From Pseudomonas marvdashtae (lineage in GTDB: Bacteria; Pseudomonadota; Gammaproteobacteria; Pseudomonadales; Pseudomonadaceae), in assembly GCF_014268655.2 (NCBI RefSeq), contig NZ_JABWQX020000001.1:3564001-3628000 (forward strand): a stretch of 64,000 bases of DNA, read 5' to 3'. This document shows, one piece after another, positions 24,732-36,713 of this stretch. A program made the position numbers and the translations under genes. The stretch's first letter is position 1. Each line of letters starts with the position of its first letter. The notes beneath the pieces are model-generated. The model saw only the letters and a list, made by a program, of their open reading frames with translations. It was not told where the DNA came from and did not search any database.

Positions 24732-25634
24732 CTATCGCGCCGACAGCCGAGCAGCCAAGTCCTGATCCTTGAACGTATCGAACAACGCCTGGGCGGCCGC
24801 CGACAGCTCATACCCCGGCTTGGTCAGCACGCCGATGGCCCGCTCTATCACCGGATCGCTAAGCGTGATGCAGCGCGCGCCCAGTTCCTGCATCTGGCCG
24901 ACGCACAAGGCCGGCACGGCGCTTACGCCCAAGCCGCTGGCAACCATCCGCCCAACGGTCGCCAACTGATGGCTCTCGAACTCCACCGGCAGTTTCATCC
25001 CCCGGGCCTGAAGGTGCTCTTCGAGCATGACCCGCACGGTGGACGGTCGTTGCAGGGTAATGAACGGATGCTCCAGCAACGCTTGCCAATCGATCTCGGC
25101 GCGCTGGGCCAAGGGCGAATCCAACGGCACCACCGCAACGAAACGATCGAGGTACAACGGCGTGAATACCAGCGACGAACTCTGCAGCGGCTCGAATGCC
25201 ACGCCCAGTTCCACGTGACGATCACGAACCATTTCCAGCACCTGCTCGTTGATCACGTCGTTGACCGTGACATTGACATTCGGGAACCGGGCGCGGAAGG
25301 TCTTCAGGATCGGCGGCAGCAGGTTGCCGGCAAAGGACGGCATCGCCGCCAATGTCACGCGACCGCGCTGCAAGGTGAAGCGCTGGCGCATCTCGTCTTC
25401 GGCGTTGTCCCAGTCGGCGATCAATCGACGGGCCAAGGGCAGCAGCGATTCGCCTTCCGGCGTCAACGCGACATTACGGGTATTGCGACTGAACAAACGA
25501 CCACCAAGCCCCTCTTCCAGCGCCTTGATGGTCAAGCTCAAGGCCGATTGGGAAAGATGCAGCCGCTCGCACGCCACGGCGAAGCTCAGGCTCTGGGCCA
25601 CGGCGAGGAATGCGCGGATTTGCTTGAGGGTCAT
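24732..25634 (-). CDS. LysR-family regulator of the ketone-body operon
   Basis: A 300-residue LysR protein: helix-turn-helix near residues 2-60 (LKQIRAFLAVAQSLSF, LHLSQSALSLTIKALEE) and a substrate-binding domain from about residue 90. It is divergent from the CoA-transferase/thiolase operon at 25764 and likely activates it in response to acetoacetate or a related metabolite. The ATG at 25634 gives the usual length; upstream extension to 25682 is possible since no ribosome-binding site is clear. Confidence 0.9.
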   Translation of the reverse strand: MTLKQIRAFLAVAQSLSFAVACERLHLSQSALSLTIKALEEGLGGRLFSRNTRNVALTPEGESLLPLARRLIADWDNAEDEMRQRFTLQRGRVTLAAMPSFAGNLLPPILKTFRARFPNVNVTVNDVINEQVLEMVRDRHVELGVAFEPLQSSSLVFTPLYLDRFVAVVPLDSPLAQRAEIDWQALLEHPFITLQRPSTVRVMLEEHLQARGMKLPVEFESHQLATVGRMVASGLGVSAVPALCVGQMQELGARCITLSDPVIERAIGVLTKPGYELSAAAQALFDTFKDQDLAARLSAR

Positions 25635-25763
25635 GGCGTCAGGCTCGGAGGATGATTGGTGAGTTTTATCAATCAATCCCACTTAAAAATCAACTTAACA
25701 AATATATGACTTGGCGCAACACTGCATTCATTGCGACCCCATTCAAGAATAAAAGAGGTGTCT

Positions 25764-26462
25764 ATGGCAGGTTTCGACAAACGCGTGAGCTCTTATGAGG
25801 AAGCGCTGGAAGGCTTGACGGACGGCATGACCGTCATTGCCGGCGGCTTCGGCCTGTGCGGTATCCCGGAAAACCTGATCGCCGAGATCAAGCGCAAAGG
25901 CACCCGGGACCTCACCGTGGTATCCAACAACTGCGGCGTCGACGGTTTCGGCCTCGGCGTGCTGCTCGTAGACCGGCAGATCCGCAAGGTCGTGGCTTCC
26001 TATGTGGGCGAAAACGCCTTGTTCGAGCAGCAACTGCTCAGCGGCGAAATCGAAGTCGTGCTCACTCCCCAAGGCACCCTCGCCGAAAAAATGCGCGCCG
26101 GTGGCGCAGGCATCCCGGCGTTTTTCACCGCCACCGGCGTCGGCACGCCCGTGGCCGAAGGCAAGGAAGTGCGTGAATTCCATGGCCGCCAGTACCTGAT
26201 GGAGGAATCCATCACCGGCGATTTCGCCATCGTCAAAGGCTGGAAAGCCGACCATTTCGGCAACGTGATCTATCGTCACACCGCCCAGAACTTCAATCCG
26301 CTGGCCGCCACGGCGGGCAAGATCACCGTGGTGGAAGTCGAGGAAATCGTCGAACCCGGTGAGCTGGACCCGGCGCAGATCCACACCCCTGGCATCTACG
26401 TCGACCGGGTCATTTGCGGCACGTTCGAAAAGCGCATCGAACAGCGCACCGTGCGCAAGTGA
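25764..26462 (+). CDS. atoD: 3-oxoacid CoA-transferase, subunit A
   Basis: A 232-residue alpha subunit of a succinyl-CoA:3-ketoacid (or acetate CoA-) transferase. The family-I signature [13 protein letters not shown] (about residues 25-37) is intact, and the [11 protein letters not shown] block is near the C-terminus. With subunit B it transfers CoA to acetoacetate. The start follows AGAGGT. It heads the operon A-B-thiolase with gaps of 35 and 11 bases. The choice between atoDA and scoAB/lpsIJ naming is open. Confidence 0.93.
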   Translation: MAGFDKRVSSYEEALEGLTDGMTVIAGGFGLCGIPENLIAEIKRKGTRDLTVVSNNCGVDGFGLGVLLVDRQIRKVVASYVGENALFEQQLLSGEIEVVLTPQGTLAEKMRAGGAGIPAFFTATGVGTPVAEGKEVREFHGRQYLMEESITGDFAIVKGWKADHFGNVIYRHTAQNFNPLAATAGKITVVEVEEIVEPGELDPAQIHTPGIYVDRVICGTFEKRIEQRTVRK

Positions 26463-26497
26463 TCCCCCGTCCCCGGCCCGAATGAAGGAATAACACC

Positions 26498-27163
26498 ATG
26501 GCACTTTCCCGCGAACAAATGGCTCAACGCGTCGCCCGCGAAATGCAGGACGGCTACTACGTGAACCTCGGCATCGGCATTCCGACCCTGGTCGCCAACT
26601 ACATCCCCGAAGGCATGGAAGTCATGCTGCAATCGGAAAACGGCTTGCTCGGCATGGGCGCGTTTCCCACCGAAGCTGAAGTCGATGCCGACATGATCAA
26701 CGCCGGCAAGCAGACCGTCACCGCGCGCATCGGCGCGTCGATCTTCTCTTCCGCCGAGTCCTTCGCGATGATCCGTGGCGGCCACATCGACCTGACCGTG
26801 CTCGGCGCTTTCGAGGTGGACGTCGAAGGCAATATTGCCTCGTGGATGATCCCCGGCAAACTCGTCAAGGGCATGGGCGGCGCGATGGACCTGGTCGCCG
26901 GTGCCGAGAACATCATTGTCACCATGACCCACGCGTCCAAGGACGGCGAGTCGAAACTGCTGCCCCGCTGCAGCCTGCCGCTGACCGGCGCCGGTTGCAT
27001 CAAGCGCGTGCTGACCGACCTCGCCTACCTGGAAATCCAGGACGGCGCCTTCATCCTGAAAGAACGTGCTCCAGGCGTCAGCGTCGAGGAAATCGTCGCC
27101 AAGACCGCCGGCAAATTGATCGTGCCGGACCACGTGCCGGAAATGCAGTTCGCTGCCCAGTGA
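26498..27163 (+). CDS. atoA: 3-oxoacid CoA-transferase, subunit B
   Basis: A 221-residue beta subunit carrying the catalytic glutamate in the signature SENGLLGMG (about residues 47-55), preceded by [12 protein letters not shown] (about 18-29). The start has AAGGAATAACACC upstream. It forms the heteromer with the product of the preceding gene and feeds acetoacetyl-CoA to the thiolase that follows. Confidence 0.94.
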   Translation: MALSREQMAQRVAREMQDGYYVNLGIGIPTLVANYIPEGMEVMLQSENGLLGMGAFPTEAEVDADMINAGKQTVTARIGASIFSSAESFAMIRGGHIDLTVLGAFEVDVEGNIASWMIPGKLVKGMGGAMDLVAGAENIIVTMTHASKDGESKLLPRCSLPLTGAGCIKRVLTDLAYLEIQDGAFILKERAPGVSVEEIVAKTAGKLIVPDHVPEMQFAAQ

Positions 27164-27174
27164 GGAGAGATTCG

Positions 27175-28356
27175 ATGCAAGAAGTCGTGATTGTCGCCGC
27201 AACCCGCACCGCCATCGGCAGCTTCCAGGGTTCGCTGGCTTCCATTCCCGCGCCGGAACTCGGCGCGGCGGTGATTCGCCGCCTGCTGGAACAGACCGGC
27301 TTGTCCGGCGAACAGGTCGATGAAGTGATTCTTGGCCAAGTCCTGACCGCAGGTTCCGGGCAAAACCCGGCACGCCAGGCATCGATCCTCGCCGGCCTGC
27401 CTCACGCGGTGCCGGCCCTGACCCTGAACAAGGTCTGCGGCTCGGGCCTCAAGGCGTTGCATCTCGGCGCCCAGGCGATTCGCTGCGGCGATGCCGAGGT
27501 CATTATTGCCGGCGGCATGGAAAACATGAGCCTGGCTCCCTACGTCCTGCCAGCCGCTCGCACCGGCCTGCGCATGGGCCATGCGAAGATGATCGACAGC
27601 ATGATCACCGACGGCCTGTGGGACGCGTTCAACGATTACCACATGGGCATCACCGCCGAGAACCTGGTGGACAAGTACGGCATCAGCCGCGAGGACCAGG
27701 ACGCTTTCGCCGCCGGCTCCCAGCAGAGAGCCATCGCCGCCATCGAAGGTGGCCGCTTTGCCGATGAGATCACGCCGATCCTCATCCCTCAGCGCAAAGG
27801 CGACCCGGTGGCGTTCGCCACTGACGAACAACCGCGCGCCGGCACCACTGCCGAATCCCTGGGCAAGCTCAAGCCGGCCTTCAAGAAGGACGGCAGCGTG
27901 ACTGCTGGCAATGCCTCCTCGCTGAACGACGGTGCCGCCGCCGTGATCCTGATGAGCGCGGAAAAAGCCAAGGCATTGGGCTTGCCGGTGCTGGCGAAAA
28001 TCAGCGCCTATGCCAACGCTGGCGTCGACCCGGCCATCATGGGCATCGGCCCGGTCTCGGCCACCCGCCGCTGCCTCGACAAGGCCGGCTGGACGCTGGA
28101 CCAACTGGACCTGATCGAAGCCAACGAAGCCTTCGCCGCCCAGTCGCTGGCCGTGGCCAAGGAACTGGAGTGGGACATGGCCAAGGTCAACGTCAACGGC
28201 GGCGCAATCGCCCTGGGCCACCCGATTGGCGCTTCGGGCTGCAGGGTGCTGGTGACGCTATTGCATGAAATGATCAAGCGCGACGCCAAGAAAGGCCTGG
28301 CGACCCTGTGCATCGGCGGCGGCCAAGGCGTGGCTCTCGCCCTGGAACGGGCGTAA
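27175..28356 (+). CDS. atoB: Acetyl-CoA acetyltransferase (thiolase)
   Basis: A 393-residue thiolase II. The nucleophilic cysteine is in [11 protein letters not shown] (about residue 88), with GGMENMS (about 107-113), HPIGASG (about 348-354) and the second catalytic cysteine in CIGGGQG near the C-terminus. It splits acetoacetyl-CoA to two acetyl-CoA, completing ketone-body use. The start follows GAGGAGAG, 11 bases after subunit B. The operon ends at a family-2 repeat. Confidence 0.95.
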   Translation: MQEVVIVAATRTAIGSFQGSLASIPAPELGAAVIRRLLEQTGLSGEQVDEVILGQVLTAGSGQNPARQASILAGLPHAVPALTLNKVCGSGLKALHLGAQAIRCGDAEVIIAGGMENMSLAPYVLPAARTGLRMGHAKMIDSMITDGLWDAFNDYHMGITAENLVDKYGISREDQDAFAAGSQQRAIAAIEGGRFADEITPILIPQRKGDPVAFATDEQPRAGTTAESLGKLKPAFKKDGSVTAGNASSLNDGAAAVILMSAEKAKALGLPVLAKISAYANAGVDPAIMGIGPVSATRRCLDKAGWTLDQLDLIEANEAFAAQSLAVAKELEWDMAKVNVNGGAIALGHPIGASGCRVLVTLLHEMIKRDAKKGLATLCIGGGQGVALALERA

Positions 28357-28443
28357 CCGCAACGAGCAAAACGATGCGCGCGCAGACCCACGATATCTGC
28401 GCAAACATCGGCAACACCACCGGCGCGGCCCCTTGGGTGCGCT

Positions 28444-28550
28444 CGTTCCCAGGCTCTGCGTGGGAATGTCGCCAGGGACGCTCCGCGTTCCGCTTCTGTA
28501 AGGTGACGCAGAGCGTCACTGGATGCATTCCCACGCAGAGCGTGGGAACG
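28444..28550. repeat. Multi-hairpin extragenic repeat, family 2, copy A
   Basis: The element has outer arms (28444-28468 and 28525-28550, core TTCCCA..GCGTGGGAA) and two inner palindromes (28475-28491, GGGACGCTCCGCGTTCC; and 28503-28519, GTGACGCAGAGCGTCAC). The same layout recurs at 30936-31038. It lies between the thiolase gene and the convergent GntR gene. Confidence 0.8.
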
Positions 28551-28568
28551 ATCAAACAAGGATGATGT

Positions 28569-29282
28569 TCAGGAGCCCGCGCCAAATCGGTCGCGGCTGT
28601 TGGTCAGGTGCAGCCACATGGCCGCACGGGCTGCGTCCGGGTCCTGGCGTCTGATCGCGTTGAAAATCGCTTCGTGCTCAAAGTTCGCCAACTGCGCCAG
28701 CTTGCCCAGGTCCGCCTGGCCGCGTTCGGCCACATTGACCCGCGTGCGCGGAATCATCGAACTGCCCAAGTGCTGCATGATCTCGACAAAGCAGCTGTTT
28801 TGCGTGGCTTCGGCAATCAGTAGATGGAAACGCCGGTCGGCTTCGGCACAGCTATCGTTGCTGCTGAGCAAGCGCTGATAGTCATCCAGCGCCTGGCGCA
28901 TCTGCTGCAGTTGCTGCTCGCTGCGACGCTGGGCGGCTAACGCGGCGGCCTGGGTTTCCAAGCCCAGGCGCAATTCCAGAATGCCCCGCACGCCGGCGGC
29001 GGTATCGACGTTGAGGCGCAGCCCCTGCTCCCCGGTCTGCTCCAGCACAAAGGTGCCGATGCCGTGCCGGGTTTCCACCAACCCCGACGCCTGCAACTTG
29101 GAAATCGCCTCGCGCACCACGGTGCGACTCACCCCGTGCTCCCGCACGATGGCGCCTTCGGACGGCAGCTTCTCACCAGGCTTCAACTGCCCAAGCAAGA
29201 TGCTCTGGCTCAACTTTGTCACCAAGTCATGGGCCAGGTTATGGGTGCGCTTGCGCAAGGGCGCTTCGGTGGTTTGCTGCAT
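28569..29282 (-). CDS. GntR-family (FadR subfamily) regulator of glucarate use
   Basis: A 237-residue regulator with an N-terminal winged helix (KLPSEGAIVREHGVSRTVVREAI, about residues 38-60; quoted in part) and an all-helical FCD ligand-binding domain (RRFHLLIAEATQNS, HEAIFNAIRRQDPDAARAAM). It is divergent from glucarate dehydratase at 29576, so it most likely represses that gene with a sugar acid as inducer. The ATG at 29282 has AAGGA at nine bases. Confidence 0.9.
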   Translation of the reverse strand: MQQTTEAPLRKRTHNLAHDLVTKLSQSILLGQLKPGEKLPSEGAIVREHGVSRTVVREAISKLQASGLVETRHGIGTFVLEQTGEQGLRLNVDTAAGVRGILELRLGLETQAAALAAQRRSEQQLQQMRQALDDYQRLLSSNDSCAEADRRFHLLIAEATQNSCFVEIMQHLGSSMIPRTRVNVAERGQADLGKLAQLANFEHEAIFNAIRRQDPDAARAAMWLHLTNSRDRFGAGS

Positions 29283-29512
29283 GGTTGCTGTTCCTTGAAA
29301 CGAGCAGTCTGGTGGCGGGACGGCCGCCGCATGATGCACTTGTATGACAAGCTGGATAATGTCAGCGATTGAAAGGATCCGCCAGAGCCTAAAAAATAAA
29401 CACTCGCTCAAGCTTAAAAATTTAAATCTTATAAATTAATAAGTTACCACCAAACTAAAAATTAATCGTTGTTGATCACCAGAGCACGCTTGTCACCTAA
29501 AAAAATCGAGTT

Positions 29513-29542
29513 GTATGATGTCTATCAACATCGCAACCATAC
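29513..29542. promoter_or_regulatory. Candidate GntR operator upstream of gudD
   Basis: A nested inverted repeat: outer GTATG (29513-29517) and CATAC (29538-29542), inner GATGT (29517-29521) and ACATC (29528-29532). It lies in the AT-rich gap between the divergent GntR and gudD genes, 34 bases before gudD. FadR-type regulators bind such short palindromes; binding by this regulator is inference. Confidence 0.4.
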
Positions 29543-29575
29543 GATGCCCGTATAAAAACAAAGAGTGGGATAACA

Positions 29576-30919
29576 ATGCATACCCAAGACACCAGCAAAG
29601 CCCCGATCATCACCAGCATGCAGGTCGTGCCGGTGGCCGGCCACGACGGCATGCTGCTGAACCTCAGCGGCGCCCATGGTCCGTTCTTCACCCGCAACAT
29701 CGTCATTCTCCAGGACAACGCCGGGCGCACCGGCGTGGGCGAAGTGCCCGGTGGCGAGCGCATTCGCCAGACCCTCGAAGACGCCCGTTCATTGGTGGTC
29801 GGCAGCCCCATCGGCACCTACCAGAAAATCCTCAACAGCGTGCGCCAGGCTTTCGCCGACCGCGATGCCGGTGGCCGTGGCTTGCAGACGTTCGACCTGC
29901 GCATCACCATCCACGCGGTCACCGGCCTGGAAGCCGCATTGTTGGACCTGCTCGGCCAGCACCTGGACGTACCGGTCGCCGCCCTGCTCGGCGAAGGCCA
30001 GCAGCGCGACGAAGTGAAAATGCTCGGCTATCTGTTTTATGTCGGTGATCGCCAGCAGACCGACCTGGCCTACCGCAGCGAGCCGCAGGCCGATAACGAC
30101 TGGTTCCGCCTGCGTCACGAAAAGGCCCTGGACGCCGATGCGGTGGTGCGCCTGGCCGAAGCGGCCCAAGCGCATTACGGTTTCCAGGACTTCAAGCTCA
30201 AGGGCGGCGTGCTCAGCGGCGATGAAGAAATCGAAGCGGTCACGGGCCTGGCTGAGCGTTTTCCCGAAGCGCGTATAACCCTGGACCCGAACGGCGCCTG
30301 GTCATTGAAGGAAGCCATCCGCCTGTGCCGTGACCAGCATAAAGTGCTGGCGTACGCCGAAGACCCGTGCGGTGCCGAGAACGGTTACTCGGGCCGCGAA
30401 GTCATGGCTGAGTTCCGTCGCGCCACGGGCCTGAAGACCGCCACCAACATGATCGCCACCGATTGGCGTGAAATGGGCCACGCGATTACCTTGCAGTCAG
30501 TGGACATCCCCCTGGCCGACCCGCATTTCTGGACGATGCAGGGGTCCGTCCGGGTGGCACAGATGTGCAATGAATGGGGCCTGACCTGGGGCTCGCACTC
30601 CAACAACCACTTCGATATTTCCTTGGCAATGTTCACCCACGTGGCCGCTGCGGCACCGGGCGATATCACTGCCATCGACACCCACTGGATCTGGCAGGAC
30701 GGCCAACGGCTGACCAAGGCGCCCCTGCAGATCAAGGGCGGTTGCGTGCAGGTGCCGAAGAAACCGGGGCTGGGGGTTGAGCTGGATATGGACCAGTTGG
30801 CGAAGGCCCATGAGCTCTACAAGGGCATGGGACTCGGGGCGCGGGATGATTCGGTGGCGATGCAGTATCTGATTCCGGGCTGGAGTTTCAACAACAAGCA
30901 GCCGTGCCTGGTGCGCTGA
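29576..30919 (+). CDS. gudD: Glucarate dehydratase
   Basis: A 447-residue enolase-superfamily enzyme that dehydrates D-glucarate (and L-idarate) to 5-keto-4-deoxyglucarate. The KxK catalytic lysine is in FKLKGG (about residues 204-209), metal ligands are in LDPNGAW, YAEDPCG and ATNMIATDW, and the general-base histidine is in [13 protein letters not shown] (about 340). The C-terminal [11 protein letters not shown] motif is typical. The usual GudP transporter and KdgD/ketoglutarate semialdehyde genes are not adjacent, so the rest of the pathway is elsewhere. Confidence 0.95.
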   Translation: MHTQDTSKAPIITSMQVVPVAGHDGMLLNLSGAHGPFFTRNIVILQDNAGRTGVGEVPGGERIRQTLEDARSLVVGSPIGTYQKILNSVRQAFADRDAGGRGLQTFDLRITIHAVTGLEAALLDLLGQHLDVPVAALLGEGQQRDEVKMLGYLFYVGDRQQTDLAYRSEPQADNDWFRLRHEKALDADAVVRLAEAAQAHYGFQDFKLKGGVLSGDEEIEAVTGLAERFPEARITLDPNGAWSLKEAIRLCRDQHKVLAYAEDPCGAENGYSGREVMAEFRRATGLKTATNMIATDWREMGHAITLQSVDIPLADPHFWTMQGSVRVAQMCNEWGLTWGSHSNNHFDISLAMFTHVAAAAPGDITAIDTHWIWQDGQRLTKAPLQIKGGCVQVPKKPGLGVELDMDQLAKAHELYKGMGLGARDDSVAMQYLIPGWSFNNKQPCLVR

Positions 30920-30935
30920 GCCTGAGATGAATGAT

Positions 30936-31038
30936 CGTTCCACACGCTCCGCGTGGGAATGCAGCCAGGAACGCTCCGCGTTCCGAAAGCGTGACGCAGA
31001 GCGTCACAGGAGGCATTCCCACGCGGAGCGTGGGAATG
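30936..31038. repeat. Multi-hairpin extragenic repeat, family 2, copy B
   Basis: It has the same four-palindrome layout as copy A at 28444: outer arms 30936-30961 and 31014-31038, inner GGAACGCTCCGCGTTCC (30968-30984) and GTGACGCAGAGCGTCAC (30991-31007), the latter identical in both copies. It separates the convergent gudD and glgB genes. Confidence 0.85.
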
Positions 31039-31053
31039 ATCAGACACGGACGA

Positions 31054-33288
31054 CTAACCCTCCGGCCGCAGGATCAACACCGCCAACGGCGGCAGATTCA
31101 GTTCCAGCGACAGCGCCTGGCCGTGGCTCGGGACTTCCTCGGTTGAGGCTCCGCCGCCGTTGCCATAGTTGGAGCCGGCGTAGGTGTCGGCATCGCTGTT
31201 GAGCAGCTCTACCCATCGTCCGCCAAACGGCACGCCCACTCGGTAAGCCTCCCGCGGCACCGGGGTGAAGTTGGCGACCACCAGCACCGGCCGGCCATCC
31301 TTGCTCCAGCGCAGCCATGCATAGACGCTGTTGACCGCATCGTCACCGATCAACCATTGGAAGCCTTGCGGCGCGTCGTCCTGGTCGTGCAGCGCCGGCT
31401 CTTCGCGATAGAGTCGGTTCAGATCGCTCACCAGCTTCTGCACCCCACGGTGCTCGGGGTATTGCATCAGGTACCAGTCCAGTTGCTGGTCATGGTTCCA
31501 CTCGCGCCACTGGCCAAACTCGCAACCCATGAACAACAACTTCTTGCCTGGATGGCCCCACATGAAGCTGAGGTAGGCGCGCAGGTTGGCGAATTTCTGC
31601 CAACGATCGCCGGGCATCTTGTCGATCAGCGAGCGTTTGCCGTGGACCACTTCGTCATGGGAAATCGGCAAGACGAACCGCTCGGACCAGGCGTACACCA
31701 GGCCGAAACTCAGCTCGTTGTGATGGTGGGCGCGGTAGACCGGGTCCTGCTGGATGTAATGCAGTGAGTCGTGCATCCAGCCCATGTTCCATTTGTAGGC
31801 GAAACCCAGCCCGCCCTGCTGCGTGCTCTGGCTGACGCCGGGCCACGCCGTGGACTCCTCGGCGATGACTAGCGCGCCGGGGGTTTCCAGCGCGACCACG
31901 TCGTTGAGGTGGCGCAGGAAATCGATGGCTTCCAGGTTTTCCCGGCCACCGTGGCGATTGGGCACCCATTCGCCAGCCTTGCGTGAATAGTCGCGATACA
32001 ACATCGAGGCCACGGCATCCACCCGCAGGCCATCAATGTGAAAATGCTTGAGCCAATGCAACGCCGACGCCAGCATGAAGCCGTGCACTTCGGTGCGGCC
32101 CAGGTTGTAGATCAGCGTGTCCCAGTCCTGGTGAAAGCCTTCCAGCGGGTTGCCGTATTCGTACAGCGCAGTGCCGTCGAATTGGGCCAGGCCGTGGGTG
32201 TCTGTGGGGAAATGCGCGGGCACCCAGTCGAGTATCACACCGATATTGGCCTGGTGGCAGGCGTTGACGAACGCAGCGAAATCGTCGGGCGAGCCGAACC
32301 GCGCCGTCGGCGCAAATTGCGAGAGCGGCTGATAGCCCCACGAACCGCCGAACGGGTGCTCCATGATCGGCATCAGTTCGATATGGGTGAACCCCAGGTC
32401 CTTGACGTAGGGAATCAGCCGGTCGGCCAGCTCGTGCCAGTTGTACTGCCGGGCAACTTCGCCCGCCTCGTCGATTTCGCACTGCCAGGAACCGGCGTGC
32501 AATTCGTAGATCGACAACGGCGCGCCTGGCAGCTGGCGTTCACGGCGACTTTGCATCCATTCGTCGTCACGCCATTCGACTTTCAGTGGCGCGGCGACTT
32601 TGGATGCCGTATCCGGCGGCATCTGGGTGGCCAGTGCCACCGGGTCGGCCTTGAGCGGCAGGATGCCGTGGGCGCCGAGGATTTCATATTTGTAGCCCTC
32701 CCCCGGGCCCAGCCTCGGGATGAAGATTTCCCACACACCGGACGGATAACGAATGCGCATCGGGTGCCGACGGCCATCCCAGACGTTGAAATCCCCGACC
32801 ACCGATACTCGCCGAGCGTTCGGCGCCCAGACGGCGAAGCGCACGCCGTCGATGCCATCGACTGTGGTCAGTTGCGCACCGAGGCAGGAACTGAGGTCGC
32901 GGTGATTGCCTTCGGCGAACAGGTAAAGATCCATTTCCCCCAGCAACGGGCCGAAGCTGTAGGGGTCTTCGGCGACTTGCTCGCCACCCGCCCAGCGAGT
33001 GCGCAGCAGGTACGGCTGGGCGCGGTCGAAATGGCCGACGAAAAGGCCCGGGGTTTCGGTGACCTGCAACTCGCCCAGCTCTTCGTCGCTGTCGCGGGCA
33101 AGCACGTGCACGCTCAGTGCGCCGGGCAGGTACGCGCGGATGAATTGTCCGCCCGCGCCATCGCCATGGGGCCCCAGGATCGAAAACGGGTCTTGATGCT
33201 CGGCGCGCACCAGCGCGTCGATGTCATGGGGGGCCGGCAGCAATGACTCTTTGGCCTGCCCCTGGGATTGCTTGTTCGAGACGCTCAT
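31054..33288 (-). CDS. glgB: 1,4-alpha-glucan branching enzyme
   Basis: A 744-residue GH13 branching enzyme with an N-terminal CBM48-type region ([10 protein letters not shown], about residue 32; [20 protein letters not shown] near 135) and the catalytic barrel: [21 protein letters not shown] (nucleophile Asp) and EEST. It makes alpha-1,6 branches in the glucan built by GlgE. The ATG at 33288 has GGAGAG four bases upstream and lies 12 bases after the treS/mak stop, so translation is coupled in the operon glgE-treS-glgB. Confidence 0.95.
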   Translation of the reverse strand: MSVSNKQSQGQAKESLLPAPHDIDALVRAEHQDPFSILGPHGDGAGGQFIRAYLPGALSVHVLARDSDEELGELQVTETPGLFVGHFDRAQPYLLRTRWAGGEQVAEDPYSFGPLLGEMDLYLFAEGNHRDLSSCLGAQLTTVDGIDGVRFAVWAPNARRVSVVGDFNVWDGRRHPMRIRYPSGVWEIFIPRLGPGEGYKYEILGAHGILPLKADPVALATQMPPDTASKVAAPLKVEWRDDEWMQSRRERQLPGAPLSIYELHAGSWQCEIDEAGEVARQYNWHELADRLIPYVKDLGFTHIELMPIMEHPFGGSWGYQPLSQFAPTARFGSPDDFAAFVNACHQANIGVILDWVPAHFPTDTHGLAQFDGTALYEYGNPLEGFHQDWDTLIYNLGRTEVHGFMLASALHWLKHFHIDGLRVDAVASMLYRDYSRKAGEWVPNRHGGRENLEAIDFLRHLNDVVALETPGALVIAEESTAWPGVSQSTQQGGLGFAYKWNMGWMHDSLHYIQQDPVYRAHHHNELSFGLVYAWSERFVLPISHDEVVHGKRSLIDKMPGDRWQKFANLRAYLSFMWGHPGKKLLFMGCEFGQWREWNHDQQLDWYLMQYPEHRGVQKLVSDLNRLYREEPALHDQDDAPQGFQWLIGDDAVNSVYAWLRWSKDGRPVLVVANFTPVPREAYRVGVPFGGRWVELLNSDADTYAGSNYGNGGGASTEEVPSHGQALSLELNLPPLAVLILRPEG

Positions 33289-33299
33289 GATTCTCTCCA

Positions 33300-36200
33300 C
33301 TAAATCGGTCCGGCAATATCGGAAAAGGGTTGCAGCCCACTCAATAACCCGTACAGACCGTGCAACGGCACGGGCAGCCAGGCGGGGCGATTCTCGGCTT
33401 CATAAGCCACCTCATAGGCCGCCTTCTCCAGGCCGAACAACGCCAGCGCGGCGTTTTCGCCTTCAGCATCCTTCCACTCATGGGCAAGACTAGCTGCCGC
33501 CAGCCGATATGCCTGGACAAATGCCTGGCGGGCCTCAGTCAAATAACGCTCGGCGACCCGTTTGCGCGCCGCATCGGCATCGGCCGTGGTGTCGACGGTG
33601 TGCAGCTGAATCGCCATCGCCGCCGCGTAGTCGAAGGAACGCAGCACACCACTGACGTCCTTGTATGGGCTGTGCTTGCCACGTCGCTCATGCAACGGCC
33701 GCGCCGGCTCGCCCTCGAAGTCGATCAGATAGGCATCGCCCTTGATCACCAGCACCTGCCCCAAGTGCAGGTCGCCATGGACGCGGATGCGCAAGCCACC
33801 GGCGGCCTTGCCGGCGAGGTCCTGGACGTGGGACAGGACGGTTTTCTTGTGTTCCAGCAAGCGTGCGACCATCGCCTGATCCGCCGGGTTCAATTGGCCC
33901 TGGTTCTGCTTGAGCAGGCGCAAAGCGTTTTCCACCTGCGCGACGACGTCCTTGCCAATCGCCTGGGCTTCCTTGGCGCTGGTAGCCTGCGGCGCGAAGT
34001 CCGGGTTGTCGGTGGGCTCGGCGAGTACCCGATGCATTTCTCCCAGGCGCTGGCCGAGCATGCCGGCAAAGTCCTTCAACTCGCCCAGGGCGTTGTAATG
34101 TTGTTCCTGTTCGGACATGGCGTCCGCCAGCTCATCGCGCAAGGCGCGTTCAAGGTTGTTCTGGGTCCATTCCCACGCATCGCCCTGATTGCTCAGGTAG
34201 CCCTGGGCAATCATCAGCAGTGCATCCTCGCCTTGGGCGTCGCGACGAATCACCGAACCCAGCAGCGGCGAGATATTGCTGAACCCCGCAGCGGTCAGGT
34301 AAGCGCTCATCTCCAGTTCCGGGTGCACGCCGGACGCGACCTTGCGGATCAACTTGAGCACCAGGCTGCCGCCCACCACCACCGAACTGTTGGACTGTTC
34401 GGCGGACAAGTAACGCACCTCAGGCTCGGCACCCAGGTTCAGCGCCGCAAGGCCCTCGGTGGGTTCGAAACGCAACTCGCCATCGGCGCAAGGCAGCACC
34501 GTGCTGTCCTGTATCCCTTGCATCACCGCGCGCACGAAGCTTTCGAGGGTGAACGCATCGGTGATCAGCCCGACCTGACGGCCCCGGCGAACCCGCGACA
34601 AGGCCAGTTGCTGGGGCAGCGCTGGGCCCACCTGGTCCTCGGCCAACAGACCGAAGGGCAGCTGATAGCGCAGCGTCTGGCCCGCGCTAGTGACATCGAT
34701 TTCGCTGAGCAGCACCGGGTGTTGCGGATCGCCGAAACGCACGCCGTAGACGATGTCGATTTTCTCGATGGCGCTGTCCTTGCCGGAGAACCAGCGGCGG
34801 TTCTGCAGCCAGTTCGGCAGGATGCCCTGCTCCAGGGTGGTACGCGACGGCGCCTCGAGCAATTCTTCCAGGCGTTTTTTCAGTACCAGCGTGGTGAAAT
34901 CCGGCAGGCTCTGGGCGGGCTCCACGTGCCAGCTCGGCATCTGGTTTTCCCCGGCCAGGGCAAACCAATAGAAGCCATACGGCGCCAGGGTCAGGAGGAA
35001 ATTCAGCTGACCGATGGGCGGGAAGGCATTGCCGCCGAGCATCTCCACCGGGACCATGCCGGCATAGGCCGAAAGATCCAGCTCGGCGGCCTGGGCGCTG
35101 CGCGATACGTTGGCCACGCACAAGATGATTTCATGCTTGCCGTCCGGCCCGGTGTATTCACGGGTATAGGCCAGGATCCGGCGGTTGCTTGGCGAGAGCA
35201 TCTTCAGCGTGCCGCGACCGAAGGCCTTGGACTGCTTGCGCACCGCCAGCATGCGACGGGTCCAGTTGAGCAACGAATGGGGGTCGCCGGCCTGGGTCTC
35301 GACGTTCACCGACAGGTAGCCGTATTGCGGGTCCATGATCGGCGGCAGCACCAGGCTCGCCGGGTCGGCGCGGGAGAAACCGCCGTTGCGGTCGATGGAC
35401 CACTGCATCGGCGTGCGCACGCCATCGCGGTCGCCCAGGTAGATGTTATCGCCCATGCCGATCTCATCGCCGTAGTACAAAGTCGGCGTGCCGGGCATCG
35501 ACAGCAGCAGGCTGTTGAGCAATTCCACACGGCGACGGTCACGCTCCATCAGCGGCGCCAGGCGCCGGCGAATCCCGAGGTTGATTCGCGCCCGGCGGTC
35601 GGCCGCGTAGTAATTCCACAGATAGTCGCGTTCCTTGTCGGTGACCATCTCCAAGGTCAGCTCATCGTGGTTGCGCAAGAAAATCGCCCACTGGCAATTC
35701 GCCGGAATCTCCGGGGTCTGGCGCAGGATGTCGGTGATGGGGAAGCGGTCTTCCTGGGCCAGCGCCATGTACATGCGCGGCATCAGCGGGAAGTGGAATG
35801 CCATGTGGCACTCGTCACCGTTCAGGCCCTGGGCATCGACGTCGCCGAAATACAGCTGGGTGTCTTCCGGCCACTGGTTGGCCTCGGCCAGCAACATGCG
35901 GTCGGGATAATTGGCGTCGATTTCGGCGCGGATCAGCTTGAGGACGTCGTGGGTCTCGGGCAGGTTTTCATTGTTGGTGCCGTCGCGCTCGATCAGGTAC
36001 GGAATCGCATCCAGGCGCAGGCCGTCGATGCCCATGTCGAGCCAGTAGCGCATCACCGACAGCACGGCCTTGAGCACCTGCGGATTGTCGAAATTGAGGT
36101 CCGGCTGGTGCGAATAGAAGCGGTGCCAGAAGTACTGGCCGGCGACCGGGTCCCAGGTCCAATTGGACTTCTCGGTGTCGAGGAAGATGATTCGCGTACC

Positions 36201-36644
36201 GTCGTATTTGTGATCGTCATCGGACCAGACGTAGAAGTCCCGCGCCTTCGAGCCCGGCTTGGCCTTGCGTGCTCGCTGGAACCAGGGGTGTTGGTCGGAG
36301 GTGTGATTGATGACCAGCTCGGTGATCACCCGCAGGTTGCGCTTGTGGGCCTCGGCGATGAAGCGCCGCGCGTCGGCCATGGTGCCGTAATCGGGGCTGA
36401 CGCCACGGTACTCGGCGATATCGTAGCCGTCATCGCGCCGGGGCGAAGGATAGAACGGCAGCAGCCAGATGGTGTTGACGCCCAGGTCGGCAATGTAGTC
36501 GAGCTTCTCGATCAGGCCGGGAAAATCACCGATCCCGTCGTTGTTGGAGTCGAAATAGGATTTGACGTGGACCTGATAGATAACCGCATCCTTGTACCAG
36601 AGCGGGTCGTTGATAAAGGTGGCGGACCGGGGTTTCTTGGCCAT
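33300..36644 (-). CDS. treS: Trehalose synthase fused to maltokinase
   Basis: A 1114-residue fusion. Residues about 10-560 form a GH13 trehalose synthase ([56 protein letters not shown]), which interconverts trehalose and maltose. From about 590 ([10 protein letters not shown], near 605) comes a maltokinase domain with kinase-like motifs [11 protein letters not shown] and [10 protein letters not shown] (about 965-1000), which makes maltose 1-phosphate. The fused arrangement is common in pseudomonads. The ATG at 36644 has AGGAG at six bases. The 216-base gap to glgE contains an inverted repeat. Confidence 0.95.
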   Translation of the reverse strand: MAKKPRSATFINDPLWYKDAVIYQVHVKSYFDSNNDGIGDFPGLIEKLDYIADLGVNTIWLLPFYPSPRRDDGYDIAEYRGVSPDYGTMADARRFIAEAHKRNLRVITELVINHTSDQHPWFQRARKAKPGSKARDFYVWSDDDHKYDGTRIIFLDTEKSNWTWDPVAGQYFWHRFYSHQPDLNFDNPQVLKAVLSVMRYWLDMGIDGLRLDAIPYLIERDGTNNENLPETHDVLKLIRAEIDANYPDRMLLAEANQWPEDTQLYFGDVDAQGLNGDECHMAFHFPLMPRMYMALAQEDRFPITDILRQTPEIPANCQWAIFLRNHDELTLEMVTDKERDYLWNYYAADRRARINLGIRRRLAPLMERDRRRVELLNSLLLSMPGTPTLYYGDEIGMGDNIYLGDRDGVRTPMQWSIDRNGGFSRADPASLVLPPIMDPQYGYLSVNVETQAGDPHSLLNWTRRMLAVRKQSKAFGRGTLKMLSPSNRRILAYTREYTGPDGKHEIILCVANVSRSAQAAELDLSAYAGMVPVEMLGGNAFPPIGQLNFLLTLAPYGFYWFALAGENQMPSWHVEPAQSLPDFTTLVLKKRLEELLEAPSRTTLEQGILPNWLQNRRWFSGKDSAIEKIDIVYGVRFGDPQHPVLLSEIDVTSAGQTLRYQLPFGLLAEDQVGPALPQQLALSRVRRGRQVGLITDAFTLESFVRAVMQGIQDSTVLPCADGELRFEPTEGLAALNLGAEPEVRYLSAEQSNSSVVVGGSLVLKLIRKVASGVHPELEMSAYLTAAGFSNISPLLGSVIRRDAQGEDALLMIAQGYLSNQGDAWEWTQNNLERALRDELADAMSEQEQHYNALGELKDFAGMLGQRLGEMHRVLAEPTDNPDFAPQATSAKEAQAIGKDVVAQVENALRLLKQNQGQLNPADQAMVARLLEHKKTVLSHVQDLAGKAAGGLRIRVHGDLHLGQVLVIKGDAYLIDFEGEPARPLHERRGKHSPYKDVSGVLRSFDYAAAMAIQLHTVDTTADADAARKRVAERYLTEARQAFVQAYRLAAASLAHEWKDAEGENAALALFGLEKAAYEVAYEAENRPAWLPVPLHGLYGLLSGLQPFSDIAGPI

Positions 36645-36713
36645 TTGCAACTCCTGAAAATTCGATAAAACCGCGGGTCACAGGCTTGTTTCTTTTGTAA
36701 TGCAAGATCTTCT

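Noticed and set aside
33360..36668. A 1102-residue plus-strand frame opposite treS
   Set aside because: Shadow of the GC-rich minus-strand gene. It has no ribosome-binding site, and the true frame contains all GH13 and kinase motifs.
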